DNA of 64,000 bases from Xanthomonas hortorum pv. pelargonii (lineage in GTDB: Bacteria; Pseudomonadota; Gammaproteobacteria; Xanthomonadales; Xanthomonadaceae): assembly GCF_024499015.1 (NCBI RefSeq), contig NZ_CP098604.1:620001-684000 (forward strand). Direction: 5' to 3'. Within the stretch, counting starts at the first letter, position 1. Each line of letters begins with the position of its first letter. This document shows positions 29,753-38,980 of this stretch, piece after piece. The notes under the pieces are model-generated. The model was not told where the DNA came from, ran no database searches, and saw nothing but the letters and a program-made list of their open reading frames with translations. A program made the translations under genes and the position numbers.

Positions 29753-32005
29753 GTGCCACACCCCGATATGAAAACGTTTACATACGCCGCGCCGCGCCGT
29801 CTCACGCTCGCCATTGCACTCGGCATGAGCGTCGCGTTTGCCGCCCCGCTCAGCGCACAACCCGCCGCTGCGGCGCAGCCGTGGATGGACACCGCCTTGA
29901 CTGCGGATCAGCGCGCCGACCGCCTGCTGGCGCAGATGAGCGAAGACGAAAAATTCCAGATGCTGCGCAGCTACTTCGGCCTGGGCACCGACAAGATTCC
30001 CAAGCCCGAGGGCGCGCTGGGCTCGGCCGGCTACGTGCCCGGCATCCCGCGCCTGGGCATTCCGGCGCAGCAGCTGGCCGACGCTGGCGTGGGCGTGACC
30101 AATCCGGGCGGCATTCGCAAGGGCGACTTCGCCACTGCGATGCCGTCCGGCCCCTCGACCGCCTCAAGCTGGAATCCGCAGCTGGCCTATGCCGGCGGCA
30201 AGACCATGGGCCGCGAATCCTGGCAGCAGGGCTTCAATGTCTTGCTGGCCGGCAGCGTCAACCTGCAGCGCGACCCGCGCAACGGGCGCAATTTCGAATA
30301 TGCCGGCGAAGACCCGCTGCTGGCCGGCACGATGGTTGGCGAATCGATTCGCGGTGTTCAGAGCGAGCATGTGCTGTCGACGATGAAGCACTTCGCGCTC
30401 AACGATATGGAAACGCGGCGCAACTTCCATAGTGCCGAGATCGGCGAGCAGGCGATGCACGAATCGGATCTGCTGGCATTCGAGATCGCGTTGAAGATCG
30501 GCGACCCCGCCTCGGTGATGTGCTCCTACAACAAGATCAACGGCATCTACGGCTGCGAGCATGATTACCTGCTCAATCAGGTACTCAAGCAGGAATGGAA
30601 ATACCCCGGTTACGTGATGTCCGATTGGGGCGGCGTGCACAGCGGCTCCAAGGCGGCGTTGGCCGGGCTGGATCAGCAATCGGCCGGCGAAGTATTCGAT
30701 GCGGCAGTGTTCTTCGATGCGCCGTTGCGGATGGCGGTGTCGGCCGGCGTGGTGCCGCGCGCGCGCTTCGACGACATGGTCAAGCGCGTGCTGCGCAGCC
30801 TGTTCGCGCATGGCGCGTTCGATCATCCAACCCAGCGCCAGCCGATCGATGGCAAGGCCGGGCTGTTGGCCGCGCAACATGTCGCCGAAGAAGGCAGCGT
30901 GCTGCTGCGTAACGAGCAGGCGACCTTGCCGTTGTCCAAGGACGTGCGCCGCATCGCGGTGATCGGTGGGTACGCCGACAAGGGCGTGATGTCCGGCGGC
31001 GGTTCCTCGCGCGTGGACTACACCATCAACGGCGGCAACGCGGTGCCCGGCCTCACCCCGACCACCTGGCCTGGCCCGGTGATCATCCATCCGTCCTCGC
31101 CGTTGCAGGCGCTGCGCGCCGCATTGCCGAACGTGCAGATCGATTATGTCGACGGCAAGGACCGCGCTGCCGCTGCACGCGCCGCCAAGGCCGCCGATGT
31201 GGCGATCGTGTTCGCCACCCAATGGGCCGCCGAATCGGTGGACCTGCCGGACATGCAGTTGCCCGACAACCAGGACGCACTCATCGAAGCGGTGGCCAAG
31301 GCCAACCCCAAGACCACCGTGGTGCTGGAAACCAACGGCCCGGTGCGCATGCCCTGGGCCGAGCGCGTGCCGGCGGTGTTGCAGGCGTGGTATCCGGGCA
31401 TCGGCGGTGGCGAGGCGATCGCCAACCTGCTGACAGGCGCCGTCAATCCGTCCGGTCATCTGCCGGTGACCTGGCCGGTGGACGAATCGCAGCTGCCGCG
31501 CCCGTCGATCCCGGGCCTGGGCTTCAAGCCGGCCAAGCCGGGCGAAGACACCATCGACTACGCCATCGAAGGTGCCAACGTCGGCTACAAGTGGTTCGCC
31601 GCGCGCAAGCTGACCCCGCGTTACCCGTTCGGCCACGGCCTGTCGTACACCCAGTTCCGCATGGGCGGGCTGCGCGTGGAGGCCAACGGCAGCCAGCTCA
31701 CGGCGAGCTTCGAAGTGGAAAACATCGGCCCGCGCGAAGGCGCCGCCGTGCCGCAGCTCTACCTCACCTTGCCCGACGGCCACGCCACCCCACTGCGCCT
31801 GATCGGCTGGCAGAAGCTCACCCTCAAGCCTGGCGAAAAGCGCAACGTGCAGGTGATCGCCGAACCCAAGACGCTGGCCGACTTCGATGCCAAGGCACGT
31901 CACTGGAACATCGCGGCCGGCACCTACCGCGTGCAGCTGGCGCGTTCGGCAAGCGAACCGGTGCAGAGTGAGGAGGTCACGGTGCAGGCGGCGCAACTGC
32001 CGTAA
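29753..32005 (+). CDS. GH3 family beta-glucosidase, exported
   Basis: The 750-residue product uses a GTG at 29753 with AAGGA 6 nt before; an ATG at 29768 would shorten it by five. It has a signal peptide ending ...AAPLSAQPAAA. The GH3 N-terminal barrel carries KHFALNDMETRR and the nucleophile Asp in MSDWGG (about 290). The C-terminal alpha/beta domain (EEGSVLLRNEQATLPL) and a final fibronectin-III-like domain (GLSYTQFR..LPQLYLTLPDGHA) follow. It hydrolyses beta-glucosides from plant polymers. It is a typical xanthomonad plant-cell-wall enzyme. Confidence 0.93.
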   Translation: MPHPDMKTFTYAAPRRLTLAIALGMSVAFAAPLSAQPAAAAQPWMDTALTADQRADRLLAQMSEDEKFQMLRSYFGLGTDKIPKPEGALGSAGYVPGIPRLGIPAQQLADAGVGVTNPGGIRKGDFATAMPSGPSTASSWNPQLAYAGGKTMGRESWQQGFNVLLAGSVNLQRDPRNGRNFEYAGEDPLLAGTMVGESIRGVQSEHVLSTMKHFALNDMETRRNFHSAEIGEQAMHESDLLAFEIALKIGDPASVMCSYNKINGIYGCEHDYLLNQVLKQEWKYPGYVMSDWGGVHSGSKAALAGLDQQSAGEVFDAAVFFDAPLRMAVSAGVVPRARFDDMVKRVLRSLFAHGAFDHPTQRQPIDGKAGLLAAQHVAEEGSVLLRNEQATLPLSKDVRRIAVIGGYADKGVMSGGGSSRVDYTINGGNAVPGLTPTTWPGPVIIHPSSPLQALRAALPNVQIDYVDGKDRAAAARAAKAADVAIVFATQWAAESVDLPDMQLPDNQDALIEAVAKANPKTTVVLETNGPVRMPWAERVPAVLQAWYPGIGGGEAIANLLTGAVNPSGHLPVTWPVDESQLPRPSIPGLGFKPAKPGEDTIDYAIEGANVGYKWFAARKLTPRYPFGHGLSYTQFRMGGLRVEANGSQLTASFEVENIGPREGAAVPQLYLTLPDGHATPLRLIGWQKLTLKPGEKRNVQVIAEPKTLADFDAKARHWNIAAGTYRVQLARSASEPVQSEEVTVQAAQLP

Positions 32006-32147
32006 TCCTGTGTCGCGGCGGGCGTACATTGCGCGCGTCCGCCATGCCGTCTTCTCAAGCCGCCGGCAGGCGCCAGCGATCACGAAGAAATTGTGCGAGA
32101 TGCGTTGACAGCTTCGTGCGCAACTTGCACAATTCGCCCCCTGAGTC

Positions 32148-32234
32148 GCCCAGGTGGCGGAATTGGTAGACGCACTAGCTTCAGGTGCTAGCGGGGGCAA
32201 CTTCGTGGAGGTTCGAGTCCTCTCCTGGGCACCA
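32148..32234 (+). tRNA. tRNA-Leu (CAG)
   Basis: The acceptor arms GCCCAGG and CCTGGGC pair and a CCA end is encoded. The D-arm holds GGTAGACGC, the anticodon loop TTCAGGT reads CAG, and there is a long variable arm plus TTCGAGTCC of the T-loop. Total length is 87 nt including CCA. Confidence 0.95.
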
Positions 32235-32252
32235 CGACTCACAGTAGATCGT

Positions 32253-32282
32253 AAAAAACCCCGCTCAGGCTGGGTTTTTTGC
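32253..32282 (+). terminator. terminator of tRNA-Leu
   Basis: AAAAAACCCC..GCTCAGGCTGGG is followed by TTTTTT, beginning about 18 bp after the tRNA. Confidence 0.8.
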
Positions 32283-32435
32283 GTTTGGTCCATACGATTG
32301 GACGATGGTCTGTCGGCATTGGTGACGCTGCCGATGGGCAGCGCCAGGCCCGCGCTGGCAGTGACTTTCGACACGCGACCACCTGTTGCGGCTTTGGCGA
32401 CGATGCTTGACGCCTTCACGACCGCAGCCCGCTCC

Positions 32436-32870
32436 ATGCGCACCCTCCTCTGGCTTGCCTTGCTAGCTGCCGTTTTCAGCCCGCATGCACGGGCAGACCA
32501 GACCGACAAGCACGATGCTCCTCGCCATCGCGCGCATGTGTCTTCGCACCAATGCGGTCTCAGCACGCCGTTCAATGTGCTCGCCGACAGCGGCGGTATC
32601 TGGCTTTACCGCGACAGCGATTGGCCGCGCGAAATTTTCTTCCACGGCGGCGAACTGAGCATCGACCACAAGGTGCAGCAGATCAGTGCGGCCGATGCAC
32701 GACGCTTGTGGGAGATGGAACAGCAGACCCGCGCACTGATGCCGCAGGTCGCAGGCATTGCGCACGACGTGATCGACCTCAGTTACGACGCACTCGGCGG
32801 TGTCATCGAGGTCATGACAGGCAGCGCGCTCAATGCCCGCAAGATCGAGAGGCTGCGTGAACGCGCTTGA
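32436..32870 (+). CDS. DUF2884 (YggN-like) protein, C-terminally short
   Basis: The product is 144 residues from the Met at 32436, which opens a signal peptide (MRTLLWLALLAAVFSPHARA). The body matches the DUF2884 periplasmic family: IWLYRDSDWPREIFFHGGEL, ISAADARRLWEMEQQTRALMPQVAGIAHDVIDLSYDALGG and VMTGSALNARKIERLRERA. Family members usually run to about 240 residues; this one stops right after the conserved core, with repeat copy D next. It may be truncated or a short form. The open frame begins inside the tRNA but coding does not. Confidence 0.75.
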   Translation: MRTLLWLALLAAVFSPHARADQTDKHDAPRHRAHVSSHQCGLSTPFNVLADSGGIWLYRDSDWPREIFFHGGELSIDHKVQQISAADARRLWEMEQQTRALMPQVAGIAHDVIDLSYDALGGVIEVMTGSALNARKIERLRERA

Positions 32871-33200
32871 TCGGCACGCAGCGCATCGGCCACCAGTTGC
32901 GTGTCGTGATCGACAGACGACTGCAGCGCGAAGGCGATGAGTTTCTCCGACACAGCTTTGCTGATTGCTTTGAGAAGCACTACGCACACCGATAATCCGG
33001 CTGGCCCTTGCCCGCCCACCCTCGGGGGACCTTACGCGGCATGGATGCCGCGTAAGAGCTACATGGACGTACTTGCAGCGTGTCCCGCGAGGGTGGGCGG
33101 GCAAGGGCCCTGCAGCCAAGTCGCAGATCATCCGCTCTGCAGTAGACCAGCGCGAAGTCGTTTCTTAGCAGCTTTAGCTACGCCGCCTTGTCATCCGCGC
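32871..33200. other. intergenic stretch with repeat copy D
   Basis: The stretch holds copy D of the dispersed element. The sequence at 32875-32945 could be a remnant of the DUF2884 3' end or of the flanking repeat unit. No gene is seen. Confidence 0.6.
33003..33110 (-). repeat. dispersed structured repeat, copy D
   Basis: Outer arms CCACCCTCG.. and ..CGAGGGTGG show a paired change relative to copies B and C (CCACCATCG/CGATGGTGG), i.e. A-T replaced by C-G in the stem. The inner 24-bp palindrome is at 33032-33055 and the small hairpin is TACATGGACGTA. Right flank TGCAGCCAAGTCGCAGATCA matches copy E in reverse. Confidence 0.88.
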
Positions 33201-34781
33201 TCAATGCCCACCACCAGCCGCCGCACCACCGGCACCCGCACCAAACGGCGGTTTGGCCAGCCACAGGAAGAAGATGATCGCCAGGAACGTCCAGCCGAGC
33301 AGGTAGAAGATGTCGTTGAAGCCCATCTGCGAGGCCTGGTGATTAATCATGTTGTTGAGCGATGCCGCGCCGCGTTGCAGGTCGCCCTGCCCCATTGCGG
33401 CGACCTGTTCCTGCATGCCCGGCGTGTACACCGAAATGTGCTCGGTGATGTGCGCGTGGTGCACCTGGGTGCGACGTGCCCACAGATACGTGGTAAGCGA
33501 TGCGGCAAAGCTGCCGCCCAAGGTGCGCAGGAAGGTGGCAAGGCCCGAGCCTGCCGCGATCTCGCGCCCGTCCAGATCCGACAGCAGAATCTGCAGCACC
33601 GGCATGAAGAACAACGCCACGCCCACGCCCATCACCAACTGCACGGTGGCCACGTGGTTGAAGTCCACCTGCAGGTTGAAGTTGGAGCGCAGGAAGCTGG
33701 TGAACGACAGAAAGATGAAGGCCACGGTAGCGAGCATGCGCAGGTCGAACCGCAGCGCGTATTTGCCCACGAATGGCGTCATCAGCACCGGCAGGATGCC
33801 GATCGGTGCGGTGGCCAGGCCAGCCCAGATCGCGGTGTAGCCCATGTCGCGCTGCAGCCATTGCGGGATCAGCAGACTCACGCTGAAAAACGCCGCATAC
33901 GCCACCACCATCGCCAGCGTGCCGGCGCGAAAATTGCGATGCCGGAACAGCTTGAGATCGACGATGGGGTCCTTGTCGGTGAGCTCCCAGATCACGAATA
34001 TCACCAGCGCCACCGCAGCGATGCAGGCCAGCACCACGATCTTGTCGGAAGAGAACCAATCCTCGTCGTTGCCCAGATCCAGCACCAGCTGCAGCGCGCC
34101 GACACCGACCACCAACAGGATCAGACCGATGTAATCCATGCGCGGCTTTTCAAGCTGCTCGGGGCGATGGCGCAACTGCGAGCCGACAATGCTGCTGGCG
34201 ATGATGCCCAGCGGCACGTTGATCAGAAAGATCCATTCCCAGCTGTAGTTGTCGGTGATCCAGCCACCCAGGATCGGGCCGGCGATCGGTGCCACCACTG
34301 TGATCATCGCCAGCAAGGCGAGCGCCTGCCCGCGTTTTTCGCGTGGATAGATCGACACCAGCAGACTCTGGGTGATCGGGTACATCGGCCCGGCAACAAA
34401 CCCCTGCAGCGCACGCGACACCACCAGCATGCCCATGCTCTGGGCCAGCCCGCACAGCAACGAAGCAACGGTGAAGGCCAGCGTCGACCATACGAACAAC
34501 TTGGTCTCGCCAAAACGCCGACTCAGCCAACCGGTCAGCGGCAAGGCGATCGCGGTGCTGACCGCAAACGACGTGATGACCCAGGTGGCCTGCTGCGAAC
34601 TGGCACCGAGATTGCCGGCGATGGTCGGCAACGACACGTTGGCGATGGTGGTGTCCAGCACCTGCATGAACGAGGCCATCGCCAGGCCCACGGTGCACAA
34701 CGCCACGCTCGCCGGGCGAAAGCCGGCGGCGGGCGCAGGCGCCGAGGGGCCGCCGGGCGCGGTGGGAGCTTGCGAAGACAT
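33201..34781 (-). CDS. emrB: DHA2-type multidrug efflux MFS transporter (EmrB)
   Basis: The 526-residue transporter has about 14 membrane helices. DHA2 motifs seen are VLDTTIANVSLPTIAG (about 41-56) and GPILGGWITDNYSWEWIFLI in helix 5 (the proline/glycine antiporter motif). It pumps drugs out through the EmrA/outer-membrane partners coded just upstream. It is the last gene of the leftward marR-OMF-emrA-emrB operon, 6 nt after emrA. The gene order and MarR control are typical of toxin-inducible efflux. Confidence 0.93.
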   Translation of the reverse strand: MSSQAPTAPGGPSAPAPAAGFRPASVALCTVGLAMASFMQVLDTTIANVSLPTIAGNLGASSQQATWVITSFAVSTAIALPLTGWLSRRFGETKLFVWSTLAFTVASLLCGLAQSMGMLVVSRALQGFVAGPMYPITQSLLVSIYPREKRGQALALLAMITVVAPIAGPILGGWITDNYSWEWIFLINVPLGIIASSIVGSQLRHRPEQLEKPRMDYIGLILLVVGVGALQLVLDLGNDEDWFSSDKIVVLACIAAVALVIFVIWELTDKDPIVDLKLFRHRNFRAGTLAMVVAYAAFFSVSLLIPQWLQRDMGYTAIWAGLATAPIGILPVLMTPFVGKYALRFDLRMLATVAFIFLSFTSFLRSNFNLQVDFNHVATVQLVMGVGVALFFMPVLQILLSDLDGREIAAGSGLATFLRTLGGSFAASLTTYLWARRTQVHHAHITEHISVYTPGMQEQVAAMGQGDLQRGAASLNNMINHQASQMGFNDIFYLLGWTFLAIIFFLWLAKPPFGAGAGGAAAGGGH

Positions 34782-34787
34782 GCTGGC

Positions 34788-35981
34788 TTAGCCCGCCTTG
34801 GAAACAGCCTGCGCGGGCAGGTTGTCCTGGATGATGCGTTGGATATCCGCGTCGGCAGCCTGCAACTGCTGCGCATACACGTCGGTGGAAAACACCGCGC
34901 CGTTGGCGAACTTGGTCGGCAACACGCTGCCCTGCTGATCGTGCAGATTGACCTCGACCTTCATCGACAAACCGATGCGCAGCGGGTTACCGGCCAGTTG
35001 CTTGGCATCCACCGCAATGCGCACCGGCACGCGCTGCACGATCTTGATCCAATTGCCGCTGGCATTTTGCGCCGGCAACAGCGAGAACGCGCTGCCGGTG
35101 CCCAGGCCCAGGCTTTCGATGCGGCCGGTGTAGTTCACGCCACCGCCGTACAGATCCGAATGCAGCTCCACCGGCTGGCCCAGACGCATGTGCTTGAGCT
35201 GGGTTTCCTTGAAATTGGCTTCCACCCACACCTGCTCCAGCGGCACCACCGCCATCAGCACGCTACCGGGCTGCACACGCTGGCCGAGCTGCGCCGAACG
35301 ACGCGCCACGTAACCGGACACCGGCGCAATCACACCGGTGCGCGCATGGTTGAGATAGGCCTGACGCAGCTGCGCGGCGGCCGTCTGCACGTCTGGCTGA
35401 TTCGCCACCGCGCTGTCATCCACCAAGGCGCGATTACGCTCGAAGCTCTCGCGCGAACCGCTCACCGCCGCTTCGGCAGCAGCGAGTTCTTCGCGGGCAT
35501 GCGCCAGTTCTTCGTTGGAAATCGCGCCGCTGGCAGTCAGATCCTTACGCCGTGCGAAGTCGGCGCGCGCACTGCGCAACGTGACCTCGCGCGAGGACAA
35601 TTCGGCCTGCGCGCCTTCCACGCTGCGGTACAGACCGCGCACCTGACGCACGGTCTTGGCCAGGTTGGCTTCGGCCTGCTGCAATGCGACTGCGGTATCG
35701 GCCGGATCCAGCTGCACCAGCAACTGGCCGCGCTCCACGCGCATGCCGTCTTCGGCGCCGATGCTGACCACCGTGCCGCCCACCATCGGGGTGATCTGTA
35801 CCTGGTTGCCCTGCACGTACGCGTCGTCGGTCTCTTCGTGCCAGCGGCCGACCAGGAAGTACCACACCACAAGACCGATGATCGCCAGGATCACCACAAT
35901 GGCCACAATGCGCAGCGCCGCACGGCGCTTGCTGGGCGCGGCCGGCGCAGGTTGGGAAGAAGTTGCAGTCGTCTGGCTCAT
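34788..35981 (-). CDS. emrA: EmrA/HlyD-type membrane fusion protein
   Basis: The 397-residue product has one membrane anchor (about 25-45: IVAIVVILAIIGLVVWYFLV), then a lipoyl half (VDGNxx-type region GNQVQITPMVGGTVVSI), a long coiled-coil hairpin (alternating Ala/Arg/Glu helices, about 100-200) and the second lipoyl and beta-barrel domains. It bridges EmrB to the outer-membrane channel. It is co-directional with the other genes and 6 nt upstream of emrB. Confidence 0.93.
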   Translation of the reverse strand: MSQTTATSSQPAPAAPSKRRAALRIVAIVVILAIIGLVVWYFLVGRWHEETDDAYVQGNQVQITPMVGGTVVSIGAEDGMRVERGQLLVQLDPADTAVALQQAEANLAKTVRQVRGLYRSVEGAQAELSSREVTLRSARADFARRKDLTASGAISNEELAHAREELAAAEAAVSGSRESFERNRALVDDSAVANQPDVQTAAAQLRQAYLNHARTGVIAPVSGYVARRSAQLGQRVQPGSVLMAVVPLEQVWVEANFKETQLKHMRLGQPVELHSDLYGGGVNYTGRIESLGLGTGSAFSLLPAQNASGNWIKIVQRVPVRIAVDAKQLAGNPLRIGLSMKVEVNLHDQQGSVLPTKFANGAVFSTDVYAQQLQAADADIQRIIQDNLPAQAVSKAG

Positions 35982-35991
35982 CGTCGCTGTC

Positions 35992-37506
35992 TCAGGAATT
36001 CGGTTGTGCGGAAGTGGTCGCGGCGTGTGCAGTGTCGCGCGCAGGTTCCGGCGTGAATCCGCCGCCCAAGGCGCGCTGCAACCTCACCGAGGCCAACAGT
36101 TGTTGCGATTGCAGGCTGGCCATGCGCTGGCGTGCGAGCAGCAATTGCTCCTGCACGCTGAGCACTTCCAGATAGCTGCCGATGCCGGCGCGGTAGCGCT
36201 GCTGTGCGAGGTCGAAGGCGGCAGTGACGGTCTGCACGGCGTCGTCCTGCGAGCGTGCGCGCTGCTCCAGCGAACGCACTGCGTTGATCTGGTCGGCCAC
36301 CTCGCGCAGCGCATCGAGCACCTTCTGGTTGTAGTCGGCCACCGCCAGGTCGTACTGCGCATCGCTGCCGGCCAGATTGGCGCGCAGCTTGCCGCCATCG
36401 AAAATCGGCAAGCTCAAGGCCGGGGCGACCACGCCGAACAGCGATGCACTTTCCAGCAACTGGCCGACATCCCGGTTCACCAGCCCGCCCAACGCGGTGA
36501 TGTTGAAGCTGGGATAGAAGCGCGTCTTGGCGACCGCAATGTTTTTATCGGCCGCTTCAACGCGCCAGCGCGCAGCGACCACATCGGGGCGATGACCCAA
36601 CAACTCGGCCGGCAACGCACTTGGCAATTGCAGCGCGCCTGCGCTGCTCAAGGTGGGGCGCGCGATATCCAGCCCGCGGTCCGGGCCCTGCCCGACCAAC
36701 GCGGCCAACGCCGTGCGCGCTTCGTCGATCTGCTGCTGCGCAGATTGCAGCTGCTGTTGCGCAGCCGGCACGCGCGCCTGCGACTGACGCACCTGCAATT
36801 CGCTGTCGATGCCGGCGCCACGACGTTGCCGGGTGAGGTCCAGGGTCTTCTGCGCGCGCATCAGCTCATCGTTGGCCACATCGTGCAAACGCCACGCATA
36901 ATCGAGCTGGGCATAGGCTTCGGCGATCGCCGCCGACAGGTTCAGGCGGGCCGCCTGCGCATCCACATCGGACGCATGTGCCTGGTCCACTGCGGCTTCC
37001 CAGGCGGCGCGCTTGCCGCCCCACAGGTCCACGCCGTAGCGGAAATCCAGCACTACCTGGCCGTTGCCGCCGAACTTGCCGCCGCGTTCGTCGCCCACCA
37101 CCGATTCGGGCAACTGCACGCCGGCATAGCCACCGGACACCGACAGGCTCGGGCCGCGGTCGGCCTGCGCGGTACCGATGCGTGCCTGCGCCTGGCGCAA
37201 GCGCGCATCGGCCGCAGCCAGGCTGGGGCTGTGCTGCAGGCCTTCGGCAATCAGCGCGTTCAATTGCGGATCGCCCAAGGCGCGCCACCAATCGCTGGCC
37301 GGCCACGCCGCCGGGCTCAGGGTGGTCTGCGCCAGGGTGCGCTCGGCATGCAGCGCGCCCGGTTCCAGCACGGCGCCTTGCGGGGCCAGCCCACGACTGC
37401 TCGCGCAGGCGGCCAATGCCAGCGTCAAGGCGGTGAGCACAAGCGGCCGCGCAAAGCGCGTTGAGCGCAGGCGCAACATCTGGATCGAGGAACTAGCAGC
37501 GTTCAT
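35992..37506 (-). CDS. TolC-type outer-membrane efflux lipoprotein (OMF)
   Basis: The 504-residue product is an RND/MFS outer-membrane factor of the NodT family. A lipobox LALAACAS gives a lipidated N-terminus. Two duplicated TolC-like helical hairpins (LNALIAEGLQHSPSLAAADARLRQAQ and QQRYRAGIGSYLEVLSVQEQLLLARQ) make the channel. It gives the outer-membrane part of the EmrA-EmrB pump. Its start (ATG at 37506) overlaps the marR stop by 4 nt. Confidence 0.92.
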   Translation of the reverse strand: MNAASSSIQMLRLRSTRFARPLVLTALTLALAACASSRGLAPQGAVLEPGALHAERTLAQTTLSPAAWPASDWWRALGDPQLNALIAEGLQHSPSLAAADARLRQAQARIGTAQADRGPSLSVSGGYAGVQLPESVVGDERGGKFGGNGQVVLDFRYGVDLWGGKRAAWEAAVDQAHASDVDAQAARLNLSAAIAEAYAQLDYAWRLHDVANDELMRAQKTLDLTRQRRGAGIDSELQVRQSQARVPAAQQQLQSAQQQIDEARTALAALVGQGPDRGLDIARPTLSSAGALQLPSALPAELLGHRPDVVAARWRVEAADKNIAVAKTRFYPSFNITALGGLVNRDVGQLLESASLFGVVAPALSLPIFDGGKLRANLAGSDAQYDLAVADYNQKVLDALREVADQINAVRSLEQRARSQDDAVQTVTAAFDLAQQRYRAGIGSYLEVLSVQEQLLLARQRMASLQSQQLLASVRLQRALGGGFTPEPARDTAHAATTSAQPNS

Positions 37507-37943
37507 GAGTTGAGTGCATCGCGGACACGGATGAGAAGAGAGGTGAGTTGTTCGCGCTCGGGCGCGGCCAGATCGCGCAGACCGTGCTCGATGGCGCGTT
37601 CGCCGCGCAGCTTCAGGCGCTCCCACAAGGCCACGCCCTGTTCGGTCATGACGATCTGCAGCGCGCGCCGATCCTGCGCATGCGGCTCGCGCCGCACCGC
37701 GCCCAGCGCTTCGAGCTTGTCGAGCAGCCGGGTCACCGCGCTCGGGGTCTGGTCCAGCGCCAGCGCCAGTTCGTTGGCCGTGCACGGCGAGCGCACCGCC
37801 AGGATCTTCAAGCCAACGTAGTGGCTGAAGCCGAAGTCGGGCAGTTCGCCCTTCATCTCGGCATCAAGCTGCCGCATCAGCGCGTCGCGCACCTGGCGCA
37901 GCAACAAGCCGAACGACGGCGAGGTGGAGGAGAGATCGTTCAT
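37503..37943 (-). CDS. MarR family repressor of the efflux operon
   Basis: The 146-residue winged-helix protein has the MarR core: ALALDQTPSAVTRLLDKLEALGAVRREPHAQDRRALQIVMT, with the recognition helix and wing in the usual places. Strong upstream GGAGGAGAG ribosome site. First gene of the marR-OMF-emrA-emrB operon, overlapping the next gene by 4 nt. It most likely represses the operon and releases on binding a toxic aromatic; a short AT palindrome (37963-37974) in its promoter is a candidate site. Confidence 0.93.
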   Translation of the reverse strand: MNDLSSTSPSFGLLLRQVRDALMRQLDAEMKGELPDFGFSHYVGLKILAVRSPCTANELALALDQTPSAVTRLLDKLEALGAVRREPHAQDRRALQIVMTEQGVALWERLKLRGERAIEHGLRDLAAPEREQLTSLLIRVRDALNS

Positions 37944-37962
37944 GGCCGGCTATTTTATTCCG

Positions 37963-37974
37963 AAATATATATTT
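37963..37974. promoter_or_regulatory. AT-rich palindrome between marR and araC, candidate operator
   Basis: AAATATATATTT is perfectly symmetrical in an otherwise GC-rich setting and lies 20 bp before the marR start, within the divergent marR/araC promoter region. It could be the MarR site or simply a -10 region. Confidence 0.45.
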
Positions 37975-38066
37975 GTCAATGAAAATATGTCGAAAGGGAT
38001 TAAACCGCCTGCAAGGATCGCCACGATACGCGCGGGTCTGGCTGGCCTGGTAATACAATTGCGCCA

Positions 38067-38918
38067 ATGACTATCGAAAACCCGCCAACGACGGTCGATG
38101 CCTTGCCGCCGGGCGTGCGCGCCAGCTTCGAGTGGGCCGATGGTCCGGAAGTGATCGCCTTCCTGGCCGATCTGCACGCGGTATGGGCACCGGAGACCGC
38201 CCCGCACGCGCATGTGCGCGGCCAGCTGATGTATGTGGAGCACGGCGTACTGACCGTGCATACCGAACAGGGCACCCTCTCGTTGCCGCCGGGCTGCGCC
38301 GGCTGGATGCCGCCCGGCCAGCAGCACACCGTGGAGCTGGCCGGGCCGATGCGCGGCTGGGGCGTGGTGGTGCGGCCGGATGCCTGCGCCGCCCTGCCCG
38401 CCCAGGGCGGGGTGATCCGGCTGACCGGGCTCGCCCGCGAAGTCATCATGCGCGCCGCCAGTTGGCCGCTGGATCAGCCGCTGGATAGCGCCCAGCAACG
38501 GCTGGCCGCTGTGCTGCTGGACGAGCTATGCCAGGTCCAGATCGACCACCTTCACCTGCCGATGCCGGCCGACCGCCGGCTGCTGCGTATCGCCCGCCAG
38601 TTGCTCGACACCCCCGCCGACCCGCGCCCGCTGGATGCCTGGGCCGATTGGGGCGGGCTGTCGCCGCGCAGTCTGAGCCGGCACTTCCGCAGCGAGACCG
38701 GGCTGAGTTTCGCGCAGTGGCGGCAGCAGGCCAGGCTCGCCGGAGGCCTGCGGCGCTTGAGTCAGGGCAGCGCGGTGGCACAGGTCGCCGACCAGCTCGG
38801 CTACAGCAGCCCCAGCGCTTTCGTCAGCGTGTTCCACCGCCATTTCGGCGCCCCGCCTACGCGTTATCTGGCCGGTGGCCACGCGCGCGGCTTGGCATCC
38901 CCCGCCGCATCCGGATAA
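38067..38918 (+). CDS. AraC family transcriptional regulator
   Basis: The 283-residue product has an N-terminal cupin domain ([22 protein letters not shown], with [19 protein letters not shown]) and a C-terminal AraC double helix-turn-helix ([20 protein letters not shown], then [22 protein letters not shown]). It is divergent from the MarR-efflux operon and may control it or an unlinked target. It is 62 bp before parC but probably separately transcribed. Confidence 0.88.
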   Translation: MTIENPPTTVDALPPGVRASFEWADGPEVIAFLADLHAVWAPETAPHAHVRGQLMYVEHGVLTVHTEQGTLSLPPGCAGWMPPGQQHTVELAGPMRGWGVVVRPDACAALPAQGGVIRLTGLAREVIMRAASWPLDQPLDSAQQRLAAVLLDELCQVQIDHLHLPMPADRRLLRIARQLLDTPADPRPLDAWADWGGLSPRSLSRHFRSETGLSFAQWRQQARLAGGLRRLSQGSAVAQVADQLGYSSPSAFVSVFHRHFGAPPTRYLAGGHARGLASPAASG

Positions 38919-38980
38919 TCGGCGCTCTTCGAGCTCGCGCCTGGCGCGCGGGTTCCTCTTTCGTAGGACCTGGCTTCGCA

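Noticed and set aside
30164..32575. 803-codon frame opposite the GH3 glucosidase and tRNA
   Set aside because: Crosses a tRNA and a strongly conserved gene in antisense; no motif or start signal.
32937..36056. 1039-codon frame opposite emrAB that begins in repeat D
   Set aside because: Starts inside the structured repeat and lies antisense to two conserved genes. Open frames over the repeat give phrases such as MPRKSYMDVLAACPAR that recur wherever the repeat occurs and are not proteins.
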